From NCBI RefSeq assembly GCF_025137375.1, contig NZ_CP073720.1:7588501-7652500 (forward strand): a stretch of 64,000 bases of DNA. Reading direction: 5' to 3'. The DNA comes from Dactylosporangium fulvum. GTDB taxonomy: Bacteria; Actinomycetota; Actinomycetes; Mycobacteriales; Micromonosporaceae. Every line of letters begins with the position of its first letter. Position 1 is the first letter of the stretch. This document shows positions 7,553 to 16,568 of the stretch, piece by piece. The translations under genes were made by a program, and so were the position numbers. The notes beneath the pieces were generated by a model. It was not told where the DNA came from, searched no databases, and saw only the letters and a list, made by a program, of their open reading frames with translations.

Positions 7553-9870
7553 GCGGACCCCTGTGACGTCGTCGGGTCGACCGGATCACTCGGCGAGACG
7601 CCCTTGGGGGTGTCGGCGAAGCGGCGGAGCACGTTCTCAGTGACCCGGGATACGGAGTTGTCGTAGCCGTGGGCGGACAGGCAGGCCCGCCAGCAGATGG
7701 CGCCGGCTGCGAACACGGCTCCGCCTGCGGGGTACTCGAGGTAGGCCATGTCCGAGCGTGCGAAGCGATGCGGTCTTCCCGGGACCTGCGGGTCGGCGGT
7801 CGATGCACCGTCGCGGCCCTGGACGTACCAGAGCTGGTCGTCGAACAGCGACTTGTGCGACTGGTTGAACCGGTTCGAGGAAGCGAGGACGAGCGTCGTC
7901 GCCGGTGACCCGAGCTCCGTGTCGACCCGGTCGAACTCGTACCCGGCGGCACCCCACCTGACCTGCAGCGACGGCACGTCGCCGATGAGCTCGTCCGCAC
8001 CCAGGCCGGCGAACACGAACTGGACGCGAGGATCGTACGAGTCGGGCATGCGCTGGTAGGGCGAACCACGGTCGAAGCCCGCACCGGCGGTTCCCATGCC
8101 GACCAGCGCGTGGGGTCCGCGGCCGCGATTGCGCCAGATCCCGCCCTGCTCGCCGGTTGTGCTGTGGTGGCGTTCCGCGGGGGGCGATTCGAACGGCCAG
8201 CTGGTGCCCCAACGACGCACCTCGACGGCGTGCGGCCGGTGCGGGTCCACGGAGACGATGCCGTAGAAACTGTTGCCACCGAGGTACATGAGCCTGCCGC
8301 CCCGCTCGAGGTAGGCGGATAGGCCGTCCATCATGGCCGCCGTCCAGTACTCGTGCTGCGAGCTGGAGATCACCACGTTGTACGGCTCAAGCAGCGCGGC
8401 GCCTTCGGAGTGGAGGTCATGGTCGGTGAGGTAGTCGACCTGGATGCCCAGTTGCTCGAGCCAGTCGACCAGGTAGAGGTCGGCCCCCAGCCGGACCGGG
8501 ACACCCATCGTGCGGTACCGGAACTTGGGCCGCAGGTTCAGAATCGGCTTCAGCAGGCTCGCATAGCAGACGCCCGACCCGTCGGCGTGGACGTCGTACG
8601 GACCGTAGAGCGAGTTCTCGTCGATGTATTCGTAGACGTCGCGGAACAGCGACGGGTCGGCGAGGGGGTGCGTCAGCGCGTTACCGACGAATCCGCTGTC
8701 CTCCCGCCACACGCCCTTGCCGAGGTCGGTGAAGTTCTCATAGACGAGGTAGGACATCGTCGACATGAGCACGGCGATCCGGCTGCGGGTCACGCCGGAT
8801 GCGGGGCGCACCACGAACGGGATGTGGTCCTCGTCGTCCCCCGCCCGGAGCCAGGCGGCGTAAACGCCGCTGGGCAGGTCCGCCGGCACGGTGAACTCGA
8901 AGTCCACGGCCCAACCGGCGTCGTCGAGGTCGTCCCGGTGGAAGTGGACAGCGCCGTACTCCGCGGGAGCCAGACGGAAGTCGGTCTCCCGGCCGGTGTG
9001 GTTGTACCCGGCAACCGCCCGGGTCGGCATGTTGACCAGGTGCCCATGCCGGCCGTGCCGGGACACGTCGGACATGAGGTCGGTGTTCACGTCCCGGCTC
9101 AGGTCCCATGCTGCCACGACGTCGGGGTCGGCGATGGCCGCGTCCGGCTCGGCCACAAGCTGCTCGACGTCGTCGGCTACGACACCGCGGCCAAGCAGGC
9201 GTGGCCGGTCCAAGCGGCCATCCAGGTGGCGCACGGTCGCTCCGCTGCCGTCCACGGTCGCGGCGAGCAGCAGAGGCGCATCCGTGCGGAGCTCGCCGCC
9301 GCCGAGGGCAAGCACACGGTAGGGAACGAGCACCTCGCCCGGAAGCTGCCGGACCGGACGGCACCACGCCGCGATCTGCCCCTCGGCGACGCTCAGTCCC
9401 ACGTGGTACCACTGCCACCGGGACAGCGGCGGGCCGATCCTGTGGCGCTGGGCAACCCCGCCCTGGCCGAGTACCACCTCGAAGCAGCCCTCGTCGTCGA
9501 GCGCGATGGCCCATCCCGGTCCGCCCTCGTACGGCGTCCCCCGGCTGGCGATGACCTGCTCCCCCACCGCCGGATTCGTCGGCTGGAGGAAGGTGGCGAA
9601 GGTGAACCCAGGTCGGTCGGCGGACGTCGCGGGTAGCTCGACCCGTGCGTACGAGCCGGTGCGGATCGACTCGAGCTTGCCCGGTCGGCGCCCGTCGATG
9701 GACGACGGGACCACCTCCTGGCGGAAGCCCGGTCCGGCGGGGTTCGTGTCCCCGTGGATCAAACGGACCAGCCGGACCTCGTAGTCGTTGTGGTCGCAGC
9801 TGACCATGAACTTGACAGTGTCCCCGGGACCGGCGTTGAGACGGTCGCTGTAGCCGAGCAGACGGAGCAC
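7549..9870 (-). CDS. N,N-dimethylformamidase beta-subunit-like protein
   Basis: A 773-residue protein if it starts at the GTG at 9870, 10 bp after the previous stop; a longer reading would run inside the upstream gene and is unlikely. The first ~75 residues form a small beta unit (LLGYSDRLNAGPGDTVKFMV), residues ~80-270 look like a LamG/concanavalin lectin domain, and the rest matches the large C-terminal domain of the dimethylformamidase large subunit (PRLYVYENF-like segment YLVYENFTDLG, LEPYNVVISSSQHEYW, LMYLGGNSFYG). Dimethylformamidase splits a C-N amide and is iron-dependent. Many relatives are of unknown substrate; here an amide hydrolysis step in the island is plausible. No small alpha subunit is seen nearby. 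Confidence 0.8.
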   Translation of the reverse strand: MLRLLGYSDRLNAGPGDTVKFMVSCDHNDYEVRLVRLIHGDTNPAGPGFRQEVVPSSIDGRRPGKLESIRTGSYARVELPATSADRPGFTFATFLQPTNPAVGEQVIASRGTPYEGGPGWAIALDDEGCFEVVLGQGGVAQRHRIGPPLSRWQWYHVGLSVAEGQIAAWCRPVRQLPGEVLVPYRVLALGGGELRTDAPLLLAATVDGSGATVRHLDGRLDRPRLLGRGVVADDVEQLVAEPDAAIADPDVVAAWDLSRDVNTDLMSDVSRHGRHGHLVNMPTRAVAGYNHTGRETDFRLAPAEYGAVHFHRDDLDDAGWAVDFEFTVPADLPSGVYAAWLRAGDDEDHIPFVVRPASGVTRSRIAVLMSTMSYLVYENFTDLGKGVWREDSGFVGNALTHPLADPSLFRDVYEYIDENSLYGPYDVHADGSGVCYASLLKPILNLRPKFRYRTMGVPVRLGADLYLVDWLEQLGIQVDYLTDHDLHSEGAALLEPYNVVISSSQHEYWTAAMMDGLSAYLERGGRLMYLGGNSFYGIVSVDPHRPHAVEVRRWGTSWPFESPPAERHHSTTGEQGGIWRNRGRGPHALVGMGTAGAGFDRGSPYQRMPDSYDPRVQFVFAGLGADELIGDVPSLQVRWGAAGYEFDRVDTELGSPATTLVLASSNRFNQSHKSLFDDQLWYVQGRDGASTADPQVPGRPHRFARSDMAYLEYPAGGAVFAAGAICWRACLSAHGYDNSVSRVTENVLRRFADTPKGVSPSDPVDPTTSQGSA

Positions 9871-9880
9871 GCGGCAGCCC

Positions 9881-11107
9881 TCAGCTCTGGGCGCGCGCGA
9901 CGGCAGCTTCGAACGCCTCGACGAATCCTCGGGCGCCCTCCGCGGTCCGCGACGGGTGGATCGACAGGCGTATGAAAGGTCTGCCCCGCAGTACCCCATA
10001 GCTGTGTCCCCAGCCGGCCTTCAGCAGGTTCTCGTGCACGCGCTCGAGGTCGATCGAGGACGAGACGAAGCCGACGACGGAGATGAACTTCGGCGCGGCC
10101 AACGACATCCCGGGAATGGCGGTGACCCCGTCGACGATGGTGTCGCGCAGCGCCAGCACGTGTCGAGTCGACTGCAGGTATCCCTCCCATCCGAGATTGC
10201 GCAGCGCGGCCCACGCCGCCGCCGCCCGGCTTCCCGGCTTCGTGGAGGAGGTGGTGTGGATGAGGGTCCGCTCGGTCGGGATCGCCTCGAACAGTTCGGC
10301 GTCCCGCGCGAGGAAGAACCCTGTCGAGATCGGGAGGAGCCCCAGCTTGTGCCCGTCCGTCGAGATGGAGCTGACGCCGGGCAGCGAGAGGTCGAACGGC
10401 GGGACGTCGTAGCCGAGCTCCCGCATGAACGGGAGGATGAAACCGCCGAACGCGGCGTCGACGTGGAAATAGAGCCCCTTGCGCCAGGCGAGGTCGGCGA
10501 AGGCCTCGACCGGTTCCATCGTGCCGAAGCTGCCTGCGGGCGCAGAGCAGGCCAGTCCGACCGTCCTGGGCGTGATGGCGCGTTCGACGTCGGCGATGTC
10601 CGGCTGGAGGGTGTGGTCGTCGACATCGACCTCCACCAGGTGAATGCCCATGAGCTCGGCGCCCAGCCGGAAGCTGAAGTGGATGGTGACCGGGACGATG
10701 AACTCCGGCGCGTCGCGCTTGCCGTTATTCCTGGCCAGACGCAGGGCGGCGAGGTTCGACTCGGTGCCACCGGTCGTGATGAAACCTGGCGCGTCGGGCT
10801 TGCCCAGCAGGCCGGCCATCATGCCGACGGCCTCGCGCTCCATGGAGAGCGTCCCCGTTTCGGAGTCGGCCCATTCCACGAAAAACTCACCGACCGCGAG
10901 TTCCTCGACCTTGCGCGTGATCGCAGCCGGCATACCCGAGTAGCTGATCGCGAAGTTGCGGTCGTGGCCGTAGTCGTTGCGCCCGAACCGGTCCTTGACT
11001 TCGGCGAGTACCTCCGCCTCGGCGATGCCCCGGGTGGGCAGCGCCGCGATCGCTACGGGCGGGACGTCGATGTGGCTGGCGGGTAAGTCGAACTCGGCTG
11101 CAACCAT
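9881..11107 (-). CDS. Group II PLP decarboxylase / sphingosine-1-phosphate-lyase-like enzyme
   Basis: A 408-residue fold-type I PLP enzyme of the glutamate/tyrosine decarboxylase and sphingosine-phosphate lyase group. Landmarks: TTGGTESNL (111-119), the PLP-ring aspartate in HVDAAFGG (D217) and the PLP lysine in STDGHKLG (K254). It is shorter than animal S1P lyase and closer in length to archaeal MfnA and bacterial aspartate/tyrosine decarboxylases. It either removes CO2 from an amino acid or cleaves a phospho-amino-alcohol. The presence of a kinase fusion in the same locus makes the lyase alternative worth considering. Confidence 0.85.
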   Translation of the reverse strand: MVAAEFDLPASHIDVPPVAIAALPTRGIAEAEVLAEVKDRFGRNDYGHDRNFAISYSGMPAAITRKVEELAVGEFFVEWADSETGTLSMEREAVGMMAGLLGKPDAPGFITTGGTESNLAALRLARNNGKRDAPEFIVPVTIHFSFRLGAELMGIHLVEVDVDDHTLQPDIADVERAITPRTVGLACSAPAGSFGTMEPVEAFADLAWRKGLYFHVDAAFGGFILPFMRELGYDVPPFDLSLPGVSSISTDGHKLGLLPISTGFFLARDAELFEAIPTERTLIHTTSSTKPGSRAAAAWAALRNLGWEGYLQSTRHVLALRDTIVDGVTAIPGMSLAAPKFISVVGFVSSSIDLERVHENLLKAGWGHSYGVLRGRPFIRLSIHPSRTAEGARGFVEAFEAAVARAQS

Positions 11108-11225
11108 GCCTCAGACTCTACGAGCGGCGCCGTCCGCCATGCGTGGGCAACCGCACACTGTTCGACGAAGAGACGACTGCACGCGCATGTGTGGGAGCTG
11201 GCAGGTGTTCGGCGGGCTTCACGCG

Positions 11226-12476
11226 CTACGGGGCGGCGCCGTCGAACGTCGGTAGGAACTCCCCCGGATGGGTCTCCTGCAGCCAGGCCAGCGCGGTGAC
11301 GACCTTCGCCATGTCGGCCGGGGACGCCAGCGACCGTCCGATGAGCGTCTCGATCCGATCCAAGCGCTTGCGGACCGTGTTGCGGTGCAGGAACTTCCGT
11401 GTCGCGATCTCCCCGATCGACCCGTCGAACTGCACATAGGCCGAAAGCGTGTCGAGCAATTGGCGCCTTACGTCGGCGGGCAGCTCGATGACCGGACCCA
11501 GCACCTCGGAGACGAAGGCACTCGAGACGACCGGGTCCGAGTGCATCAACACGCTCAGCCACCGGTCCGACAGGTAGAGCACCCCGGCTGATTCCGCCGG
11601 CCGCGACTCGGTGACCACGCGTGCCAGGTGCAGACCTCGGCGCAGCTCGCCGAGGTCTCCCCGCACCTCGGCGACGCCGAACCGCCCACGATCAAGGCCG
11701 GACAGCAGCTCGCGGATCTCGGCCGGCTTGAACGCCGAGGCGTCCAGGACACCGCTGATCGCCTCGAGGGGCCCTCCGACGAAGCCGCCGGCGCGGCGCT
11801 GCGCGAGCCGGGATACCAGTCGCCGCAGTGCCAGCCCCTCGTCCTCGGGCAAGCTACCGGTCAATACGATGAAGGTGCCGTCCTGCGGCAGGCCGAGGAT
11901 CCGCCCGCACCGCATCTGCACCGCAGTCGCGCCGGCCCCACGCTCGAGCAGTTCCATGAACGCCCGCTCGCGCGCGTCGGCCCGGCCGTCGATGTTCTCG
12001 CGCTGCCGCTCGCGATACGAGTCGGCGACCTCCTCGGCGATCGACTCGACGACGCTCCAGACCTGCATGCAACCGTCGAGCAACGCCTCGCTGTCGGTCA
12101 GCTGCTCGTCTCTCGCCTGCTGGACGATGGCCGGCCAGAGCACACTGAAGTCGAGACGGAACGCGTGCTGGACCGCCGCGAGCGGGATCTCCTGGTCAGC
12201 GCGCAGCCTGCCGATGTCCACCGCCGCCGTCGCCGCGGACCCCGGCGCCGGGACGCCGGCGAGCCGCGCCAGCGAGAGCGTGAGTGTGCTCCGAGTGGCG
12301 CGGCTGACCTCGCCGATGACGACTCCGGCCGCCGCGTACGCCGGTTCTACCTCGAAGATCCGCCGGGTCGAGACTTCCTGAAGCCGGTCCACGGCGCCGT
12401 CCTCGAGCAGCCGACGGGCCACCCGGGAGATCACCGCATCTGGTGATTCGCTCGCCGTGCGCTCAGACTCCAACAC
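11226..12476 (-). CDS. PucR/CdaR family transcriptional regulator
   Basis: A 416-residue regulator ending in the PucR-type helix-turn-helix, ATRKFLHRNTVRKRLDRIE (around residues 366-384), preceded by a GGDEF-like central domain (LPEDEGLALRRLVSRLAQRR) and an N-terminal helical sensor domain (residues ~15-160). PucR/CdaR proteins activate or repress catabolic operons in response to the pathway substrate. It lies inside the island, so it is the natural local regulator. A -10-like TAGAAT lies 6 bp before its GTG, so its message may be leaderless. Confidence 0.9.
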   Translation of the reverse strand: MLESERTASESPDAVISRVARRLLEDGAVDRLQEVSTRRIFEVEPAYAAAGVVIGEVSRATRSTLTLSLARLAGVPAPGSAATAAVDIGRLRADQEIPLAAVQHAFRLDFSVLWPAIVQQARDEQLTDSEALLDGCMQVWSVVESIAEEVADSYRERQRENIDGRADARERAFMELLERGAGATAVQMRCGRILGLPQDGTFIVLTGSLPEDEGLALRRLVSRLAQRRAGGFVGGPLEAISGVLDASAFKPAEIRELLSGLDRGRFGVAEVRGDLGELRRGLHLARVVTESRPAESAGVLYLSDRWLSVLMHSDPVVSSAFVSEVLGPVIELPADVRRQLLDTLSAYVQFDGSIGEIATRKFLHRNTVRKRLDRIETLIGRSLASPADMAKVVTALAWLQETHPGEFLPTFDGAAP

Positions 12477-12488
12477 GCCGACATTCTA
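12477..12488 (-). promoter_or_regulatory. Leaderless promoter -10 of the PucR gene
   Basis: On the minus strand TAGAAT (12488-12483) is followed by only six bases and then the GTG start at 12476. This spacing places transcription start at or next to the start codon, as in leaderless actinobacterial genes. No good -35 is visible. Confidence 0.5.
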
Positions 12489-12553
12489 CGTTGGTTGCTT
12501 TTTGCGCCGACTTCCGATTGCTGAGATCTGCCGAGCGCTATGGGGCCGGCCGG

Positions 12554-15445
12554 TCACCAGTCCTCGGTCAGGATCGAGTCGAGGGTGTCGACCAGGATCT
12601 GGACGTGGCTCGGGTCGAAGATCAGCGGCGGCTTGATCTTCAGGATGTTCCCGAACCGGCCGTTCGGGTAGATGAGGACGCCCTCCTCCCGCATGCGCTG
12701 GCTGATGTAGAGCGCCTCGGCATCGGCCGGCTCCTTGGTCGTACGGTTCCGGACCAGCTCGATTCCCGCGTACATGCCTTCGCCCCGGACGTCTCCGATC
12801 AGGGCGTGGCGGTCTGCCAAACCGCGCAGTCCGGACAGCAGGTATGCACCCGTCGACGCCGCGCGCTCGACGAGTCCGTCGCGTTCGATGACATCAAGCA
12901 CCGCCAGGCCCGCCGCGCAGCAGACGGGGTTGCCGGCGAAGGTGTTGAAGTACCGAATACCCCGGTCGAACTCGTCGGCGATCTCCCTGGTCGTGGCGAC
13001 CGCCGCCAGCGGCATGCCGTTGCCGAGCGGCTTTCCGAGCGTGACGATGTCGGGAACGGCCCCGTGCGCCTCGAAACCCCACATCGTCCCGAGCCGTCCG
13101 ATACCGATCTGGACTTCGTCCGAGACGCAAAGCCCACCAGCCGCTCGCACGGCCTCGAAGGCCGATGCGAGGTAGCCCGGCGGCAACGTGATCTGCCCGC
13201 CGGAGCCGATCAGAGCCTCCGTGAACAAGGCGGCGGGAGCACGGCCCTCGGCGCTCAGCCGTCGTGCGACGTCGGCGACGTCGGCGGCGTACTTCTGGGC
13301 CGCGAGCGGGTCGTCGTATCCGTACGGCCCGCGATAACGGTTGGGCTGCACAACGACGTGCGTGGTGTCCGGTCGCCCGCCGCCGCCCGGACTGTCGTAC
13401 CGATCAGGGCTGATCTCCAGTACCGCGGTGGTGTTGCCGTGATAGGCACCGTCGACGACCATGACGTTCGTCCGACCGGTGACCTGCCGTGCCATCCGCA
13501 GTGCGAGGTCGTTCGCTTCGCTACCGGTGCAGGCGAAATACACCACGGCCAGCGGATCCGGCAGCAGGCTGGCCAGTCGCTCGGCGTATCGGCCGAACTG
13601 GGCATACACGAAGCGGCTGTTGGTGTTCAGGCGACGGACCTGACGGGAGACCGCGTCGGCGACGGTGGGGTCGGCATGGCCGATGTGCGTGACGTTGTTG
13701 ATCGCGTCCAGGTACGCCAGGCCCTCCGTGTCACTCATCCAGACGCCCTGGCTGCTGACGACCGTCATCGGCTCGTCGAAGTAGTACCGCTGCGCTCGTC
13801 CGGTGTACTGCTCGCGGACGGCGACCGCGTGACGCAGAGCGGGATCGTCGGCCACGACCCGAGCGGCGAGCTGCGCCGGCGCCGGGCTCAACGCCGCCCA
13901 CACCTTCCGCAGCCAGGGTTGCACCCGGGCAGGAACGCGCGGGACGAGGTCCTCTTCGGCCAGGACGGTGAGACGACACGACGCGCGGCCGGTGTCCTCA
14001 TCCCTGCTGTCACCGACGACCTTTCCGACGGGGCTGTTGTCGCCGATCCGGGCACCCGCGACGACGACAGGGACGATGCCGCGCCACACGGACCAGTGCG
14101 TTGCCGTGCCGCCATCGTGGCGAATGGTGACCGTTCGCTCCTGACGGTCGGCACTCTCGACCAGGCCGCCGACCGGGGTGGTGAACTGAGTCCCGTCGGT
14201 GGGCTCGATCCGCATGCCGAGTTCGAGGGTGGCCGGTTGCGGGTCCGCCCGGTTCTGCACCGGCGTGCTCCCGGGTGCGGCCTCCAGGCACGGTGTGATG
14301 CCGGTGAGCCGTGCGCCGAAGGTGGCCGCGACCTCCGTACGGACGGCGACGCCCCGCGGCCACGGGTCGAGGCCGGCCGCCTCGCGGAACGTGGCCTCCG
14401 CGAGGGTGAACGGGATGTCACTGAGCATCGCCAGCAGGTCCCACGAGTGCCGCGACCGGGCACGCCCGTAGTCGCCCGTCTCGTCCGCCGAGGCGCGCCG
14501 GGTCCACGTCGTGGCGTTCACGCAGAGCCGGGCAGCCGCGAGCGGGAATATCACACCGATTTCGTCGGGATCCAGGTGCGTCGTGCGCGCGTATCCCCGG
14601 ACGACCTCGGTGGCCGCGCGCAGCGGGTCACGGGTCCCCAGCATGGCATAGGCCACGGCCACGGAGAGTTCCGCGATCCGTGCGGTGTACATCGCGTCGC
14701 CGACGTCCACCACCGCGCTCACCTGGTGGCACCCGTTCGCGTCCCGGGCGACCAGGATGTTGAAGTCGTTCAGGTCGTTGTGTACCACCGACTTCCGCAG
14801 CGACTGGATACGCTCCCGCAGTGCCGCGTAGCGGGTCATCACCCGGGTCACCAGGGCGACCCGGTCTGGATCGGCGACGTGATCCAGGCACGAGGCGACC
14901 GCCTCGTCGGCACGGGTCAGGTCCCAGTGGTGGGTCCTGCTGACCGGCGGTGGTGCCATGTCGGTGAGCGCCGTCACCAGCGTCGCCGCCGTCGTACCGA
15001 TCCCCTGGAGCAGCCTCGGGGGTCGCCTGCTGAGCGAGCTGAGCAGGGTGCCGGGGAGCCAGGACAGAACCTGGATGTAATTGAGACGCCCCTCGCGACG
15101 GGCAACACCGAGCGTGTCGCCGTCCAGGGTGGACAGCGGTCGGGGTACGGCCACGCCGGTGACCGACTCCCCCAGATGCCGCAGCAGTTCCACGCGCCAG
15201 GTGATGTCCGCGAAATCCGCGGCGTCGCTGAGGACCTTGACGACGTACCGGGTGCCGTCGTCAGCCTCGGCCAGCAAGTTCTGGTCGATCTCGCCGCCGA
15301 GTTCCGAGATCTGTGCGACGGCGAGCCCGTAGCTCTCCTTGAGGACCTCGCGGAGCTGGGTCCGGGAGACCTCCGGTGCACCGGCGCTGATCCTCTGGAA
15401 GGCCGTTTCGACGAATGGCTCGGGTCGGGACCGAGGGATGTTCAC
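12554..15445 (-). CDS. Fusion: APH-type kinase, LytM-like domain, class III aminotransferase/phospho-lyase
   Basis: A 963-residue three-part protein. Residues ~30-390 are an aminoglycoside-phosphotransferase-like kinase: Lys in YVVKVL (K70), catalytic loop HNDLNDFN (222-229) and metal DVGD (247-250). Residues ~405-520 resemble a degenerate M23/LytM beta domain. Residues ~540-963 are a class III PLP enzyme: CTGSEAND (639-646), AYHGNT, DEVQIG (776-781) and PLP lysine in LGKPLGNG (K805). Human hydroxylysine kinase and phosphohydroxylysine/phosphoethanolamine phospho-lyases are separate proteins of these two families, so the fusion suggests phosphorylation of an amino alcohol followed by beta-elimination. 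An ordinary transaminase role is the alternative. The neighbouring importer would supply the substrate. Confidence 0.85.
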   Translation of the reverse strand: MNIPRSRPEPFVETAFQRISAGAPEVSRTQLREVLKESYGLAVAQISELGGEIDQNLLAEADDGTRYVVKVLSDAADFADITWRVELLRHLGESVTGVAVPRPLSTLDGDTLGVARREGRLNYIQVLSWLPGTLLSSLSRRPPRLLQGIGTTAATLVTALTDMAPPPVSRTHHWDLTRADEAVASCLDHVADPDRVALVTRVMTRYAALRERIQSLRKSVVHNDLNDFNILVARDANGCHQVSAVVDVGDAMYTARIAELSVAVAYAMLGTRDPLRAATEVVRGYARTTHLDPDEIGVIFPLAAARLCVNATTWTRRASADETGDYGRARSRHSWDLLAMLSDIPFTLAEATFREAAGLDPWPRGVAVRTEVAATFGARLTGITPCLEAAPGSTPVQNRADPQPATLELGMRIEPTDGTQFTTPVGGLVESADRQERTVTIRHDGGTATHWSVWRGIVPVVVAGARIGDNSPVGKVVGDSRDEDTGRASCRLTVLAEEDLVPRVPARVQPWLRKVWAALSPAPAQLAARVVADDPALRHAVAVREQYTGRAQRYYFDEPMTVVSSQGVWMSDTEGLAYLDAINNVTHIGHADPTVADAVSRQVRRLNTNSRFVYAQFGRYAERLASLLPDPLAVVYFACTGSEANDLALRMARQVTGRTNVMVVDGAYHGNTTAVLEISPDRYDSPGGGGRPDTTHVVVQPNRYRGPYGYDDPLAAQKYAADVADVARRLSAEGRAPAALFTEALIGSGGQITLPPGYLASAFEAVRAAGGLCVSDEVQIGIGRLGTMWGFEAHGAVPDIVTLGKPLGNGMPLAAVATTREIADEFDRGIRYFNTFAGNPVCCAAGLAVLDVIERDGLVERAASTGAYLLSGLRGLADRHALIGDVRGEGMYAGIELVRNRTTKEPADAEALYISQRMREEGVLIYPNGRFGNILKIKPPLIFDPSHVQILVDTLDSILTEDW

Positions 15446-15638
15446 GCATCTGCCTTTGAACGGAGTGTCAGGTCACGAATGGCGCGCGAGCCCATGGGTC
15501 GTTCGGGCCGTGCGGTCGCTCTGATCGTGAGGGCATATCCAACCCTGCCTGCGCGACGCCGCGCGGACCATGGGCACGCGCCCTCATTTCTGCGATGGCG
15601 CATGTGCACGTCGGACGCGGGCGTCCTGAACCGTCACC

Positions 15639-16568
15639 TCACGAGTCCTTGAGCTGCGACGAGGGACCGCGACGGCGCCGCCGGCTGCCGATCCGCTGCA
15701 ACTCGGCGACGGCACGGGAGCGGGGATCGACGAGCACGCGGAGCCCGTCACCGGCGAGGCTCAGCGCGGCAACCGAGATCACGATCGCCACGCCCGGCGA
15801 GATCATGTGCCACGGCGCTATCTCGAACGACGACTTCGCGTCGGCGACCATGTTTCCCCACGTCGGCGTCGGTGGTGCGACGCCGAGACCGAGGAAGCCC
15901 AGTGCCGCGTCCGACAGCAGGGCCGAGGCGTAGACGAAGGTCGCCTGGACCACGATGGCGGGAAACGCGTTCGGGGCGACGTGGCGGAGCAGGATGTGCA
16001 CGCCGCGGACGCCCGAGCCCTTGGCAGCCGTCACGTAGCCGGTTCTCGCGAGGACGATTGTCCGGCTACGGACGACGCGGGCGACGAGCGGCGTGTACAC
16101 GGCCGTCAGGGCGATGAGGATGCCGACGGCATCGGGAACCTTGCTGTTGAGGCCGACGGCGAGGGCGATCGCCAGGATGATCACAGGGAACGCCTGGAGG
16201 GCGTCCACGATCCGCATCAGAATGCCGGCCGAGCGTCCGTAGAAGCCGGCGACCAGTCCGATGACCGATCCCAGCAGTACCGCCGAGACCGTCACGGCGG
16301 CCCCGAGGCCGAGCGAGACGCGTCCTGCCGACACGACCCGGCTCAGGACGTCACGGCCGTAGTCGTCGGTGCCCAACCAGTGTGCCCCGGACGGGGCCTG
16401 CAGTTTGTCCGGGAGATGCTGCAGGTTCGGCGGCTGGAGGAACAGCGGTCCGAAGGCCGACAGCAGGATGAGCAGGACGATCAGCCCGGTCGACAAGCAC
16501 AATCCCGGGCTCTTGCGCCACCAGCCGGCGAGCTTGCGCGGCAACGGGCGTCCTCCGATCCGCGTCAT
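15639..16568 (-). CDS. Oligopeptide-type ABC importer permease (DppC/OppC family)
   Basis: A 309-residue membrane protein with an N-terminal OppC-type segment (LSTGLIVLLILLSAFGPLF), five further hydrophobic helices, and the cytoplasmic coupling loop with the EAA-like motif AAKGSGVRGVHILLRHVAPN. It is one of two permeases for a dipeptide/oligopeptide- or nickel-type ABC importer. The start overlaps the stop of the partner permease (ATGA), so the two are made together. The solute is unknown, but the surrounding deacylases and amino-acid enzymes suggest an N-acylated amino compound or short peptide. Confidence 0.92.
   Translation of the reverse strand: MTRIGGRPLPRKLAGWWRKSPGLCLSTGLIVLLILLSAFGPLFLQPPNLQHLPDKLQAPSGAHWLGTDDYGRDVLSRVVSAGRVSLGLGAAVTVSAVLLGSVIGLVAGFYGRSAGILMRIVDALQAFPVIILAIALAVGLNSKVPDAVGILIALTAVYTPLVARVVRSRTIVLARTGYVTAAKGSGVRGVHILLRHVAPNAFPAIVVQATFVYASALLSDAALGFLGLGVAPPTPTWGNMVADAKSSFEIAPWHMISPGVAIVISVAALSLAGDGLRVLVDPRSRAVAELQRIGSRRRRRGPSSQLKDS

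Noticed and set aside
8353..9636. A 427-codon plus-strand frame
   Set aside because: Antisense to the dimethylformamidase-like gene and without any recognisable domain.
12443..15652. A 1069-codon open frame on the plus strand
   Set aside because: It is antisense to the kinase-aminotransferase gene, has an Arg/Gly/Val-biased composition typical of GC-rich shadow frames, and no domain.
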